From: JALOAT01 sp041677345
GTDB lineage: Bacteria; Pseudomonadota; Gammaproteobacteria; Thiohalomonadales; Thiohalomonadaceae
Direction: 5' to 3'
Assembly: GCA_041677345.1 (NCBI GenBank)
Contig: JBAYQE010000024.1
Location: 1-33,092 of the forward strand
Length of the DNA stretch: 33,092 nt
A program made the translations under genes and the position numbers. The notes beneath the pieces are model-generated. The model was given only the letters and a program-made list of their open reading frames with translations, had not been told where the DNA came from and searched no databases. Every line of letters begins with the position of its first letter. Within the stretch, counting starts at the first letter, position 1. Below are positions 1-7,364 of this stretch, in pieces.

Positions 1-1
1 C

Positions 2-667
2 AACGGGCGCACCGCGCCGGATACCCTGTCCGATGCCGGCGTGCCGTGGCTGCCGACCCAGCCGTACAACTCGCTGCCACGCACGCGCCCGGGCGAGACG
101 GTGCTCATGCGCGTGGTGGCCGCAGGTCGCGAGATGCACCCCTTCCACACCCACGGCAACAACGCGCTGATCATCGCCCGCGACGGCAGGCCGCTCACCA
201 ACGTGCAGGGCAAGGACCTGTCCTACTCCGACTACACCATCCAGGCGGTGCCCGGCCAGACCTACGACGCGCTGTTCAGCTGGACCGGCAAGGGCCTCGG
301 CTGGGACGTCTACGGCCATGTCGCGGGAGACGGGCATGCCTGCGTGGACGAGACGAACAACCACGGCGGCAGCGGCCCGGACGGTTACGACGACACAACC
401 TGGGAATACTGCCCGGATCACAACAAGCCGTTTCCCGTGGTGTTGCCGGAAAAACAGGACCTGGTGTTCGGCGCCTGGTACAGCGGTTCACCGTTCCTCG
501 GCGCCATGGGCAGCCTGCCCCCGGGTGAAGGCGGCCTGAACCTGAACAACGGGCTGTTCTACATGTGGCACTCCCACACCGAGAAGGAACTCACCAACTT
601 CGACATCTTTCCGGGTGGAATGATAACCATGCTCATCGTCGAGCCGCCGGGCACGCCCATCCCGTGA
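2..667 (+). CDS. Multicopper oxidase-like protein, C-terminal part (5' truncated by window edge)
   Basis: The reading frame is open from base 2 and ends at the TGA at 665-667, so the gene starts before the window and 221 residues are visible. The visible part is a cupredoxin-type multicopper oxidase (MCO) domain. It has an HPFHTHG motif (H46, H49 and H51 of the visible part), as in type 2/type 3 copper ligands, and a C-terminal WHSH motif (H190, H192). Family knowledge: the last MCO motif is normally HCHxxxH, where the Cys and last His bind type 1 copper. Here these are Ser191 and Glu196, so this domain keeps possible type 2/3 ligands but not a type 1 site. A type 1 site could lie in an earlier domain outside the window, as in large multi-domain MCOs. 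The next gene follows 44 bases downstream on the same strand and is also cupredoxin-like, so the two are probably co-transcribed. The substrate cannot be told from the sequence. Confidence 0.8.
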   Translation, partial: NGRTAPDTLSDAGVPWLPTQPYNSLPRTRPGETVLMRVVAAGREMHPFHTHGNNALIIARDGRPLTNVQGKDLSYSDYTIQAVPGQTYDALFSWTGKGLGWDVYGHVAGDGHACVDETNNHGGSGPDGYDDTTWEYCPDHNKPFPVVLPEKQDLVFGAWYSGSPFLGAMGSLPPGEGGLNLNNGLFYMWHSHTEKELTNFDIFPGGMITMLIVEPPGTPIP

Positions 668-711
668 TGGCGCCGCACCCCCAAACAGCCTGGACAAGGA
701 AGGGACTCAAC

Positions 712-2517
712 ATGAACCTGTTCAAACATCGCCTGTGCTGGGCCGCGGTCGCGGGCGCGCTCGCCGCGCCGGCAGCGGCCCAGGACGTCTATCTGGTCGC
801 ACGCCCGTTCACCAAGACCATGCCCGACGGCGTCACGGTCACGATGTGGGGCTACGCCGAGGACAGCAACGGTTTCGACACCGCCGGCGGCGAAGGGCCG
901 ACCACCTCGCCCGGGCCGCTCATCGTGGTGGCCGACGACGACCCGACGCTGACGATTCATTTGCGCAACGAACTGGCGGTCGCGACGTCACTCATGATCC
1001 CGGGCCAGATCACCGCCATGGCGCCGGTGTTCCAACCCGACAGCACGGGTCGTCAGCGCGTGCGTTCGTTCACCCATGTGACGGCGCCGGGCGAAACCGG
1101 TGAGTACACCTGGTCCAATCTGCGCCCCGGCACCTACGCCTACCAGAGCGCCACGCATCCGCAGGTACAGATCCAGATGGGCCTGTACGGCCCCGCCAAG
1201 AAAGACACGTCGTCCGGCGAGGCCTACCCGGGCGTCGCCTACGATGCGCAGGCCATCCTGTTCTACAGCGAGATCGATCCGGCCTTGCATGCGGCCGTGG
1301 CCAGCGGCGACTACGGTGGTCCGTCCTATCCGAGCACCCTCGACTACCGGCCGCGTTATTTCCTGGTCAACGGTGAGCCGCACACCGGCGCGCCGCCCCC
1401 CATCGCCGTGGGCGCCCGCGGCCAACGCACCCTGCTGCGTTTCATCAACATGGGACTGCGCACCCACGCGCCGGTGCTGTACGGTGGCGACCTGAGCCTG
1501 GTAGCCGAGGACGGCAATGCCTACCCCCATCCGCGCCAGCAGTACTCCGTGATGTTGCCCGCCGGCAAGACCCGCGACGCCATCTTCACGCCGAGCGCCG
1601 AGGGGATCTATCCCATCGACGACCGCATGCTCAGCCCGGGCATGCTTTCCTACCTCGCGGTGGGCTCCAGCACGGCGCCCCAGGCAAGCAGCGATCTCTA
1701 TTCCGTGGTGGAAGACGGCGTGCTGGAGGTCGACGCCCCCGGCGTGCTCGGCAACGACAGTCCCGCGGGAGGTCTGACTGCCACCCTGGTCGACGGCGTG
1801 CGAAACGGCGCACTGAGCCTGAATGCCGACGGTTCCTTCCACTACACGCCGAACGCCGATTTCAGCGGCAATGACGGCTTCAGCTACCGGGCCGGTGACG
1901 GCACCGTGTCGAGCAACGTGGCCATCGTGACCATCAACGTCACGCCCGTGAACGATCCGCCACAGGGCACGGCCGATGTGGCAATGGCCACGGGCACCGC
2001 GCCGATCGTCATCGCCGTGCTCGCCAACGACACGGACCCCGACGGTGACGCACTGACCGTCGCATCGGTATCCACACCAAGCGGCGGCACCGCGGTCATC
2101 AACCAAGACAACACGGTGACCTACACGGCCAACGCCGGCACCACCAGCGATGCCTTCACGTACGTGCCTTTCGACGGTGAACTGAACGGTGCACCTGTCA
2201 ACGTGAGCATCACGGTGCAAGCGGCCGTCAATCAGCCGCCCGTGGCCGTGGAAGACACTGCGCGGGCGGCCCGCAACGAAACCATCACCATCGCGGTACT
2301 TGCCAACGACACGGACGCGGACGGCAACATCGTTCCGGGTAGCGTGACCATCACCACCCCTCCGAACATGGGCGGCACGGCCACGGTCAACGGCGACGGT
2401 TCGATCACCTATACCCCGCGCACCAACTTCCGCGGCACCGATACCTTCGCGTACACGGTCGCCGATGACGCAGGTGCCGTCTCCAACGAGGCCAACGTGC
2501 GCGTGAACGTGCGCTGA
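712..2517 (+). CDS. Exported cupredoxin-fold (MCO-like) protein with three Ig/cadherin-like repeats
   Basis: The start is set at ATG 712 because AAGGAAGGG lies just upstream and the protein then begins with a clear signal peptide (about residues 1-24, ending AAAQ before DVYL). The product is 601 residues. Residues ~25-325 resemble MCO cupredoxin domains: there is GPLIVVADDD, a YTWSNLRPGTYAYQS segment and QIQMGLYGP. The histidines expected at the copper-binding positions are replaced: the usual HWHG region reads LMIPGQ and the usual YHSH reads YQSATH. The domain therefore looks unable to build the normal trinuclear copper site. From ~326, ~418 and ~508 come three repeats of about 90 residues. 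The second and third carry a VLANDTD motif and the first a related VLGNDS; all have TYTxN/YTPN-like strands, resembling Big_9/cadherin-like or VCBS-type adhesin repeats. Likely secreted or surface-bound. It follows the partial MCO gene by 44 bases. A structural or partner role is inferred. Confidence 0.75.
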   Translation: MNLFKHRLCWAAVAGALAAPAAAQDVYLVARPFTKTMPDGVTVTMWGYAEDSNGFDTAGGEGPTTSPGPLIVVADDDPTLTIHLRNELAVATSLMIPGQITAMAPVFQPDSTGRQRVRSFTHVTAPGETGEYTWSNLRPGTYAYQSATHPQVQIQMGLYGPAKKDTSSGEAYPGVAYDAQAILFYSEIDPALHAAVASGDYGGPSYPSTLDYRPRYFLVNGEPHTGAPPPIAVGARGQRTLLRFINMGLRTHAPVLYGGDLSLVAEDGNAYPHPRQQYSVMLPAGKTRDAIFTPSAEGIYPIDDRMLSPGMLSYLAVGSSTAPQASSDLYSVVEDGVLEVDAPGVLGNDSPAGGLTATLVDGVRNGALSLNADGSFHYTPNADFSGNDGFSYRAGDGTVSSNVAIVTINVTPVNDPPQGTADVAMATGTAPIVIAVLANDTDPDGDALTVASVSTPSGGTAVINQDNTVTYTANAGTTSDAFTYVPFDGELNGAPVNVSITVQAAVNQPPVAVEDTARAARNETITIAVLANDTDADGNIVPGSVTITTPPNMGGTATVNGDGSITYTPRTNFRGTDTFAYTVADDAGAVSNEANVRVNVR

Positions 2518-2523
2518 TGCATC

Positions 2524-2548
2524 GGGGGCAGCCCTCGCGGCTGCCCCC
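2524..2548 (+). terminator. Strong hairpin between the cupredoxin gene and the next gene
   Basis: A perfect 10-bp stem GGGGGCAGCC / GGCTGCCCCC closes a CTCGC loop six bases after the stop codon at 2517. There is no T-run; the ribosome-binding site AAGGAGC of the next gene follows directly. It is therefore more likely an mRNA-stabilising or attenuating hairpin than a full intrinsic terminator. Confidence 0.5.
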
Positions 2549-2563
2549 CAAGGAGCAAACAAC

Positions 2564-3010
2564 ATGAGATACCTGTCATTGTCCGTGCTGATCCTGGGGC
2601 TGTCGCTGGCCGCGGCGCCCGTCATGGCCTCCGCACCGGAAGCGCCGAAAACCCCGCAATCGATGTCGGCCAAGGAACTGAGCGAACGCTTCGGCATCGA
2701 GTTGCAGGGCATCCGCCGCGTGGCGGGTGGCTACATGCTCGACATGCGCTACACGGTACGCGACAGCACCAAGGCCGCGCGCCTGCTCGGTCACGACCTG
2801 ATCCCCCAATTGATCGACGAACGACGCAACACGCACCTCATCACCCCCGCGCCGCCGAAGATCGGTCCCCTGCGTCAGACGGGCGCGTCGCTGCGCGACG
2901 GCCGCACCTATTTCGTTTTCTTCGCCAATCCCGGTAAGGGCGTGAAGGCGGGCGATCCGGTGTCGGTGATGCTGGGTGATATCCAGCTGGAAGGATTGAC
3001 CATCCAGTAA
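2564..3010 (+). CDS. Small exported protein of unknown function
   Basis: The product is 148 residues. ATG 2564 is preceded by AAGGAGC at an 8-base distance. Residues 1-23 form a typical signal peptide (hydrophobic LSVLILGLSLAAAPVMASA), so the product is expected in the periplasm or outside the cell. The mature part has a compact pattern: a segment around GGYMLDMRYTVRD, a TPAPPKIGPLRQ stretch, then YFVFFANPGKGVKAGD. I recall similar uncharacterised exported proteins in other proteobacteria but can give no family name or function. It lies between the MCO-like genes and the subtilase gene, all on one strand with short gaps (46 and 38 bases), so a shared transcription unit and a shared extracellular role are plausible. 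No metal ligands or catalytic motif can be identified. Confidence 0.7.
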   Translation: MRYLSLSVLILGLSLAAAPVMASAPEAPKTPQSMSAKELSERFGIELQGIRRVAGGYMLDMRYTVRDSTKAARLLGHDLIPQLIDERRNTHLITPAPPKIGPLRQTGASLRDGRTYFVFFANPGKGVKAGDPVSVMLGDIQLEGLTIQ

Positions 3011-3048
3011 CCGACGATGAGTGACACGACAGCCACGGACTTTCTGCT

Positions 3049-4809
3049 ATGAATCCGAGAACGAAGGCTTGCCTGTTGGCAGGCGGCATGGCATGCGCCT
3101 CGGGCGCAGCGGCCGGCGAGATCGCCCCCGACCTGGCCGAACGGCTGAGACGTGCCACGCCCGACGAACGGGTCCGCGTCATCGTCACGCTCAACGACCA
3201 GGTGAACGTGGAGGCCTACCGCGGCCGCCGTCGCGGCGATCTGATCAGTGCCCTGCGCCGCCACGCCGACATCACCCAGGCCTCGCTGCGCGCCACCATC
3301 GCGAGTGAAGGCGCGGCCGAGGTCACGCCGCTGTGGATCATCAACAGCATCGCGGCGGAGGTACCGGCGCGGCTCGTCAAGTCCCTGTCACGGCGCCCGG
3401 ACGTGGCGCGGGTGCGCCTCGATGCGGAAGCCGTGTTGCCGCCCACCGAGACCTCGCAGGCACCTCCGACCTGGAATCTTGCCGCGATCCGCACCGATGC
3501 CATGTGGGCAGAGGGCCTTGCCGGCGCCGGCGCGGTGGTGGCCAGTCTCGATACGGGCGCGGACGTCAATCACCCGGATCTGGGCGGCCGCTGGCGCGGC
3601 GGCCACAACAGCTGGTACGACCCGTACCGTCAACATGCCGCGCCGCACGACGCCCATGGGCACGGCACCCAGACCCTCGGCATCATGGTGGGCGGCGACG
3701 CGAGCGGTGTTGCCATCGGCGTCGCGCCACAGGCCCAATGGATCGCCGCGCGCATTTTCAACGACGCCCACGTGGCGTATACCAGCGCCATCCACCGTGC
3801 CTTTCAGTGGGTTCTCGATCCGGATGGCAACCCCGCAACCGATGATGCGCCGCAGGTGGTCGTGGGTGCCTGGGGTTTGCTCAATACAAACACCTGCGTC
3901 CCCGAGTTCGAGCAGGATGTGCAGGTCCTCAAGGCCGCCAATATCGCGGTGGCCTTCTCCGCCGGCAACACCGGGCCTTCCGCCGGCACCAGCCTCAGCC
4001 CTGCCAACTATGCCGACAGCTACGCCATCGGCGCGGTGGACGAAAACCTCGACCTCGCCGGATTCAGCGCCCGCGGCCCGTCCGCCTGCACCGGTGGGCT
4101 GTATCCGCATGTGGTGGCTCCCGGTGTGAACATACGTACGGCCGATCTGTCGTTCGGCGGCGCGGCACCCGATCCGTACATCACGGTGAGCGGAACCTCG
4201 TTCTCGGCAGCGCACCTGGGCGGCGCCATCGCGCTGCTGCGTGCCGCCATGGCCAGTGCGGATGTGGCAACCATCGAAAACGCGTTGAACGCGAGCGCCG
4301 CGGACCTCGGCCAGCCGGGCGCAGACAACGCCTATGGCCACGGCCTGATCGACATTGCCGCGGCCTACCAGCGTTTGGTCGCGGCAGTACCTCCGCCCGA
4401 GGACGAGGACCCCCCGGCCGAAGAACCGCCCCCGGGCGACGATCCTCTGTCGGATGCGGATGCCGACGGCTACAGCGCCGCAGCCGGTGACTGCAATGAC
4501 CAAGACGCCGGCATTCATCCGGGTGCCACGGAGGTAAAGTCCGACGGCATTGACCAGGACTGCAACGGCTACGACCTGACCATCGCCATCACCCGGGCGC
4601 TTTACACTGCCCGACGCGGCACCCTGGAGGTGATCGCCACCAGCCAATACGGCGCACAGGCGGCGTTGACGCTGCACGGCGTCGGCGCCATGAACTGGGA
4701 TGCGGCGACCCAGACCTGGCAACTGGTCCTGAAGCCGGCGAGCCCTCCGGCTTCAGTAACCGTCACAGGGCCCGAAGGACAGGAAAGCACGGCAGTCATC
4801 CTGCGCTGA
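3049..4809 (+). CDS. Secreted subtilisin-family (S8) serine protease with C-terminal MopE-type metal-binding motif
   Basis: The product is 586 residues. A signal peptide (about residues 1-23) is followed by a prodomain-like region (VRVIVTLNDQVN). The S8 catalytic triad is complete: D168 in SLDTGADVNHPDL, H205 in HGHGTQTLG and S384 in SGTSFSAAH. The oxyanion-hole Asn is N307 in SAGNTG. After the protease domain a Pro/Glu/Asp-rich linker (~447-467) leads to a DADADGY...DCNDQD...PGATEV...DGIDQDCNGYD motif (~469-509). This matches the putative metal-binding motif first described in MopE, where it is linked to copper binding. A short tail of about 75 residues may be a small beta domain. No strong ribosome-binding site precedes ATG 3049, but the signal peptide supports this start. 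The gene closes the plus-strand group of exported proteins and faces the curli operon. Protease activity is well supported; the bound metal is inferred. Confidence 0.92.
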   Translation: MNPRTKACLLAGGMACASGAAAGEIAPDLAERLRRATPDERVRVIVTLNDQVNVEAYRGRRRGDLISALRRHADITQASLRATIASEGAAEVTPLWIINSIAAEVPARLVKSLSRRPDVARVRLDAEAVLPPTETSQAPPTWNLAAIRTDAMWAEGLAGAGAVVASLDTGADVNHPDLGGRWRGGHNSWYDPYRQHAAPHDAHGHGTQTLGIMVGGDASGVAIGVAPQAQWIAARIFNDAHVAYTSAIHRAFQWVLDPDGNPATDDAPQVVVGAWGLLNTNTCVPEFEQDVQVLKAANIAVAFSAGNTGPSAGTSLSPANYADSYAIGAVDENLDLAGFSARGPSACTGGLYPHVVAPGVNIRTADLSFGGAAPDPYITVSGTSFSAAHLGGAIALLRAAMASADVATIENALNASAADLGQPGADNAYGHGLIDIAAAYQRLVAAVPPPEDEDPPAEEPPPGDDPLSDADADGYSAAAGDCNDQDAGIHPGATEVKSDGIDQDCNGYDLTIAITRALYTARRGTLEVIATSQYGAQAALTLHGVGAMNWDAATQTWQLVLKPASPPASVTVTGPEGQESTAVILR

Positions 4810-4829
4810 CGACGCTTGCCGCGGGGAAA

Positions 4830-4853
4830 TCGCGAGCAGAAGCTCGCTCCTAC
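4830..4853 (-). repeat. REP-like palindrome of the GTAGGAGCGAGC type
   Basis: Read on the minus strand this is GTAGGAGCGAGC followed by TTCTGCTCGCGA. The arms GCGAGC and GCTCGC pair around a short loop. The 5' GTAGGAG head plus a GC-rich palindrome is the layout of REP elements known from pseudomonads and other gammaproteobacteria. It is a single copy, lying 20 bases after the subtilase stop codon and between convergent genes. Confidence 0.6.
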
Positions 4854-4910
4854 GAAAGAGGCAAACGGGCATGGGTAAGGCGCGAGACTAACGCGGCTTC
4901 AGACAACAAA

Positions 4911-4933
4911 GAGGGCGGCCATCGGCCGCCCTC
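4911..4933 (-). terminator. Intrinsic terminator of the curli operon
   Basis: A 10-bp perfect stem GAGGGCGGCC / GGCCGCCCTC closes a 3-base loop. On the minus strand it lies 18 bases after the csgA-like stop codon and is followed by a T-rich run (TTTGTTGT). Position and structure fit rho-independent termination of csgEFGBA transcription. Confidence 0.8.
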
Positions 4934-4951
4934 CTCATCAACGTATCGCTC

Positions 4952-5890
4952 TTACAGTGTACCCTGGAAAATACTGGCCATATTGCCCGCGCCACCGCTC
5001 TGCATCACGTTGGCCGTATTGCCCACGTCACCCTGCACGACGTCGACCACGTTAGCGCTCGTTTCGAGGCCGGTCCCCAACTGTGTGACGGTGGCAACGT
5101 GGTCCGCACCGGTCTGGACGATGGTCGCTTCGTTGAAATCGGCCCAGGCAAAGCCGTCGCCCTGATTGATGTTGGCCGTCTGTCCGGTGCCGCTCTGGGT
5201 GATGCTCGCACTGGTCTCGAGGGCGTAATCCTGGATGATATCCGCCGTATTCCCGCTACCCGATTGGGAGATGCTTGCGAAGGTGTCATCGGACATGTTC
5301 AGCTGCGAGATGTTCGCCGTATTGCCGCTTTCCACCTGGCCGATGGTCGCGGACGAACGCCATGAGTCGTCCTGAATGATGGATGCATCATGGCCGTCGC
5401 CGTTCTGCGTGATCATGGCCATATCATTGATACCCTGCGACTGGCTGATCGACGCGGTGAGCAGATCACCCGTCTGGCTGATGGTCGCGGAAACTCCCTC
5501 GGACTGGTCGAGCTGGCTGATGGTGGCAACCGAGTCCGTGGCCATCATCTGCGAAATGCTGGCGGTACCGAGCAGAGCATCCTGGACGATGCTCGCCGAC
5601 GAACCTTCGGATGTGCTTTGAATGATGGTCGCGGAGTTGTCGTCGCCGGTCGTATCCACCGTGGCCGACATGGCGGCGGCGGAGTTCGACTGGTTGACGA
5701 TGGCAGCATTGCTGTTCCCCGTTTGTGAAATGGAGGCGCTCGCGTCCGTGGTCGCGTTCTGGGTCAGGCTGGCCGTGTTGGCATCGCCGTCCTGCGTCAG
5801 GGTGGCGGAGTTACCATCCGCGAACGCCGCACCGCTGAAGCCGAGGGCCAGGCCGATGGCCATGGAGAGATAAGTCCGTTTCATCTTCAT
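4952..5890 (-). CDS. csgA: Very long major curlin-like subunit (CsgA type)
   Basis: The product is 312 residues. ATG 5890 is preceded by AAGGAG. A signal peptide (about 1-24, ...GAAFA) is followed almost wholly by curlin-type strand repeats, each ending in A-x-(I/V/L)-x-Q. I count about 24 such units, alternating between ~11-residue units (xGxGNTAxIxQ) and 12-16-residue units that more often lack the Gly-Asn turn. Family knowledge: E. coli CsgA is about 151 residues with five repeats (ten strands), so this protein has roughly twelve double-strand repeats. It is acidic and nearly free of aromatic residues, as expected for an amyloid subunit secreted through CsgG. It is the last gene of the operon, 9 bases after csgB and before a terminator. 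It could also be called a generic curlin-repeat protein; the CsgA role is inferred from position and repeats. Confidence 0.85.
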   Translation of the reverse strand: MKMKRTYLSMAIGLALGFSGAAFADGNSATLTQDGDANTASLTQNATTDASASISQTGNSNAAIVNQSNSAAAMSATVDTTGDDNSATIIQSTSEGSSASIVQDALLGTASISQMMATDSVATISQLDQSEGVSATISQTGDLLTASISQSQGINDMAMITQNGDGHDASIIQDDSWRSSATIGQVESGNTANISQLNMSDDTFASISQSGSGNTADIIQDYALETSASITQSGTGQTANINQGDGFAWADFNEATIVQTGADHVATVTQLGTGLETSANVVDVVQGDVGNTANVMQSGGAGNMASIFQGTL

Positions 5891-5899
5891 GCTCCTTGT

Positions 5900-6382
5900 T
5901 TACTGTTGTACGACATGGGTTCTGTTGTCGATCCCGAACTGCCACACGCTTGCGCGTAGTTGGTTTCCGTACTGTTCCAGCACGGCGAGGTTGTTCACAC
6001 CAGACTGAAACAGCATCGCGTCGTTGTCGGCGCCGGACTGCGTCACGTCGGCCAGATTCCTGTCACCGTACTGCTGCATCGATAACCGGTTATATTCCCC
6101 CGTTTGCCCGATGATGGCCACGTTCATGGAGCCATCCTGCCAAAGCTCCGCCCCGTTGCCGGTGCCCAGCTGTGTGACGTCGGTCCGATTTCCCACACCG
6201 GCCTGGTAGACCGACAGCTCGTTGGCAATCCCGTCCTGAAGCACGCTCGCGTCATTTCCACCGGACAGGATGAAAGGGATCACCGGGTCATTCCCCGGGT
6301 CTAGGTCAGGCGATTGCTCCGCCTGCGCGGCTCCGCACAGGACCCAAAGGCAAACACCCGCGATCGCTACGAGCTGTTTCAT
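5900..6382 (-). CDS. csgB: Curlin minor subunit / nucleator (CsgB type)
   Basis: The product is 160 residues with a signal peptide (about 1-21, ...GAAQA). After a ~20-residue leader come about 11 strand units with a strict 11-residue period, mostly G-x-x-N-x-(A/T)-x-(L/V/I)-x-Q, ending in HVVQQ. Length and repeat number are close to E. coli CsgB (151 residues), which sits at the outer membrane and nucleates CsgA polymerisation. Arg residues appear in several units (NRTDVTQ, NRLSMQQ, NRTHVVQQ), unlike the acidic partner encoded 9 bases downstream; basic residues are also a feature of known CsgB. The start is ATG 6382. The upstream ribosome-binding site is weak, and the 106-base gap after csgG could hold extra control signals. 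Confidence 0.85.
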   Translation of the reverse strand: MKQLVAIAGVCLWVLCGAAQAEQSPDLDPGNDPVIPFILSGGNDASVLQDGIANELSVYQAGVGNRTDVTQLGTGNGAELWQDGSMNVAIIGQTGEYNRLSMQQYGDRNLADVTQSGADNDAMLFQSGVNNLAVLEQYGNQLRASVWQFGIDNRTHVVQQ

Positions 6383-6488
6383 GCCATCGAGTGTGGTCGT
6401 GGGACGTGCCTTCGACCATCGGAAGAAGACCTGAATTTCCCGGCTTAATTTCTAATGCTGCGGTATGAACAGGCGGGGATTGCAGGGG

Positions 6489-7364
6489 CTAGTCGGCGGC
6501 GAGCAGTTCCTGATCGCGCAGGTAGGCATTGATCACGGGGGACTTCGTGTCTTCGGGGTTTTGCAACTGCCACAGGCCTTGCTTGATACCCTTGGCGATC
6601 AGATGCACCAACGCCGATTCGATGGCATCCCGCACACACAGCTGGGCCGGTTCGTTGCGGGAATAACCGGCTTCGAGCTCAAGCAGGCGCTTGAATCTCA
6701 CGAAGCGGAACACCCCGGTGTCCAGCTGGTAGGAATAGATGGTCTTGCTGGTGGAAACGCTGTCGAGGATCTGACCGGTGCGGATATCGACGGCGCGCAG
6801 GTTCACGGTGACCTGATCCATGCGGTAGAGCTCGGAAGCCCCGATGCCGAAATAGCGCGCGCCGGCGCCACCGGTCTTCACGTTGGTCTCGTAGGCGACG
6901 ATGCCGCCGGTCAGCAGGATGCTGGAGGCGTACAGGGGTGGCAGGTCGGTGGTGTTCTGGCGCTGCTCGCCGCTGGCCCGCGCGATCTTGCGCTCCGTAA
7001 GCAGGTCCTGCAGGTTCTCGCGCTCGACCGGGATGAACCACCCGGATTCCAGTGCCGCCTTCACCAGCATGGAGCCGGCGCCCTGGGTCACGGCGGTGGA
7101 AAACGAGCTCGCCGGCGCTGGGCGGTATTGCCCGGTCTGGTCGCGGAAACCGTACACGGCGACGGTAATGGGCCCCTTGGGCTTGGGCAGCGCATGGAGG
7201 TCACTCAGGGTCTCGCCGGCCGGCGTCAGTTCGGGCGGCTTGCGGGGCGGCACGGGCGATTCCCCCACGAACACCGCACAGCCCGCCTGCCCGAGCAGCA
7301 CACACAACAGCCCGCCCAACCTCCAACCGCGCATCACCGCCCTGTTCTTCATGGCTACGGTCAC
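6489..7364 (-). CDS. csgG: Curli secretion channel, outer-membrane lipoprotein CsgG
   Basis: CsgG forms the nonameric outer-membrane pore for curlin export. The product aligns closely from memory with E. coli CsgG: VAVYGFRDQTGQYRPAPASS, then FSTAVTQGAGSMLVKAAL, WFIPVERENLQDLLTERKI, the GGAGARYFGIGASELYRMDQ stretch and VFRFVRFKRLLELEAGYS. The N-terminus has a hydrophobic signal and a lipoprotein-like cysteine (LGQAGC; Gln at -3 is not the usual residue). Two starts are possible: GTG 7364, which overlaps the csgF stop codon as GTGA and suggests translational coupling, or ATG 7352, four codons later, which gives a cleaner lipoprotein signal. Neither has a strong ribosome-binding site. About 291 residues from the GTG, near the usual family length (277 in E. 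coli). Confidence 0.95.
   Translation of the reverse strand: MTVAMKNRAVMRGWRLGGLLCVLLGQAGCAVFVGESPVPPRKPPELTPAGETLSDLHALPKPKGPITVAVYGFRDQTGQYRPAPASSFSTAVTQGAGSMLVKAALESGWFIPVERENLQDLLTERKIARASGEQRQNTTDLPPLYASSILLTGGIVAYETNVKTGGAGARYFGIGASELYRMDQVTVNLRAVDIRTGQILDSVSTSKTIYSYQLDTGVFRFVRFKRLLELEAGYSRNEPAQLCVRDAIESALVHLIAKGIKQGLWQLQNPEDTKSPVINAYLRDQELLAAD

Noticed and set aside
2..2517. One multicopper oxidase gene split by a frameshift into two
   Set aside because: The first part ends with a C-terminal MCO motif and the second starts with its own ribosome-binding site, signal peptide and N-terminal-type domain, so they are two genes.
988..2712. 574-codon minus-strand reading frame opposite the cupredoxin gene
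   Set aside because: It is a high-GC antisense shadow: low-complexity, no recognisable domains, and it overlaps two genes with signal peptides and good ribosome-binding sites.
3388..4722. 444-codon minus-strand frame opposite the subtilase
   Set aside because: The plus strand encodes a complete S8 catalytic triad; the antisense product has no motifs.
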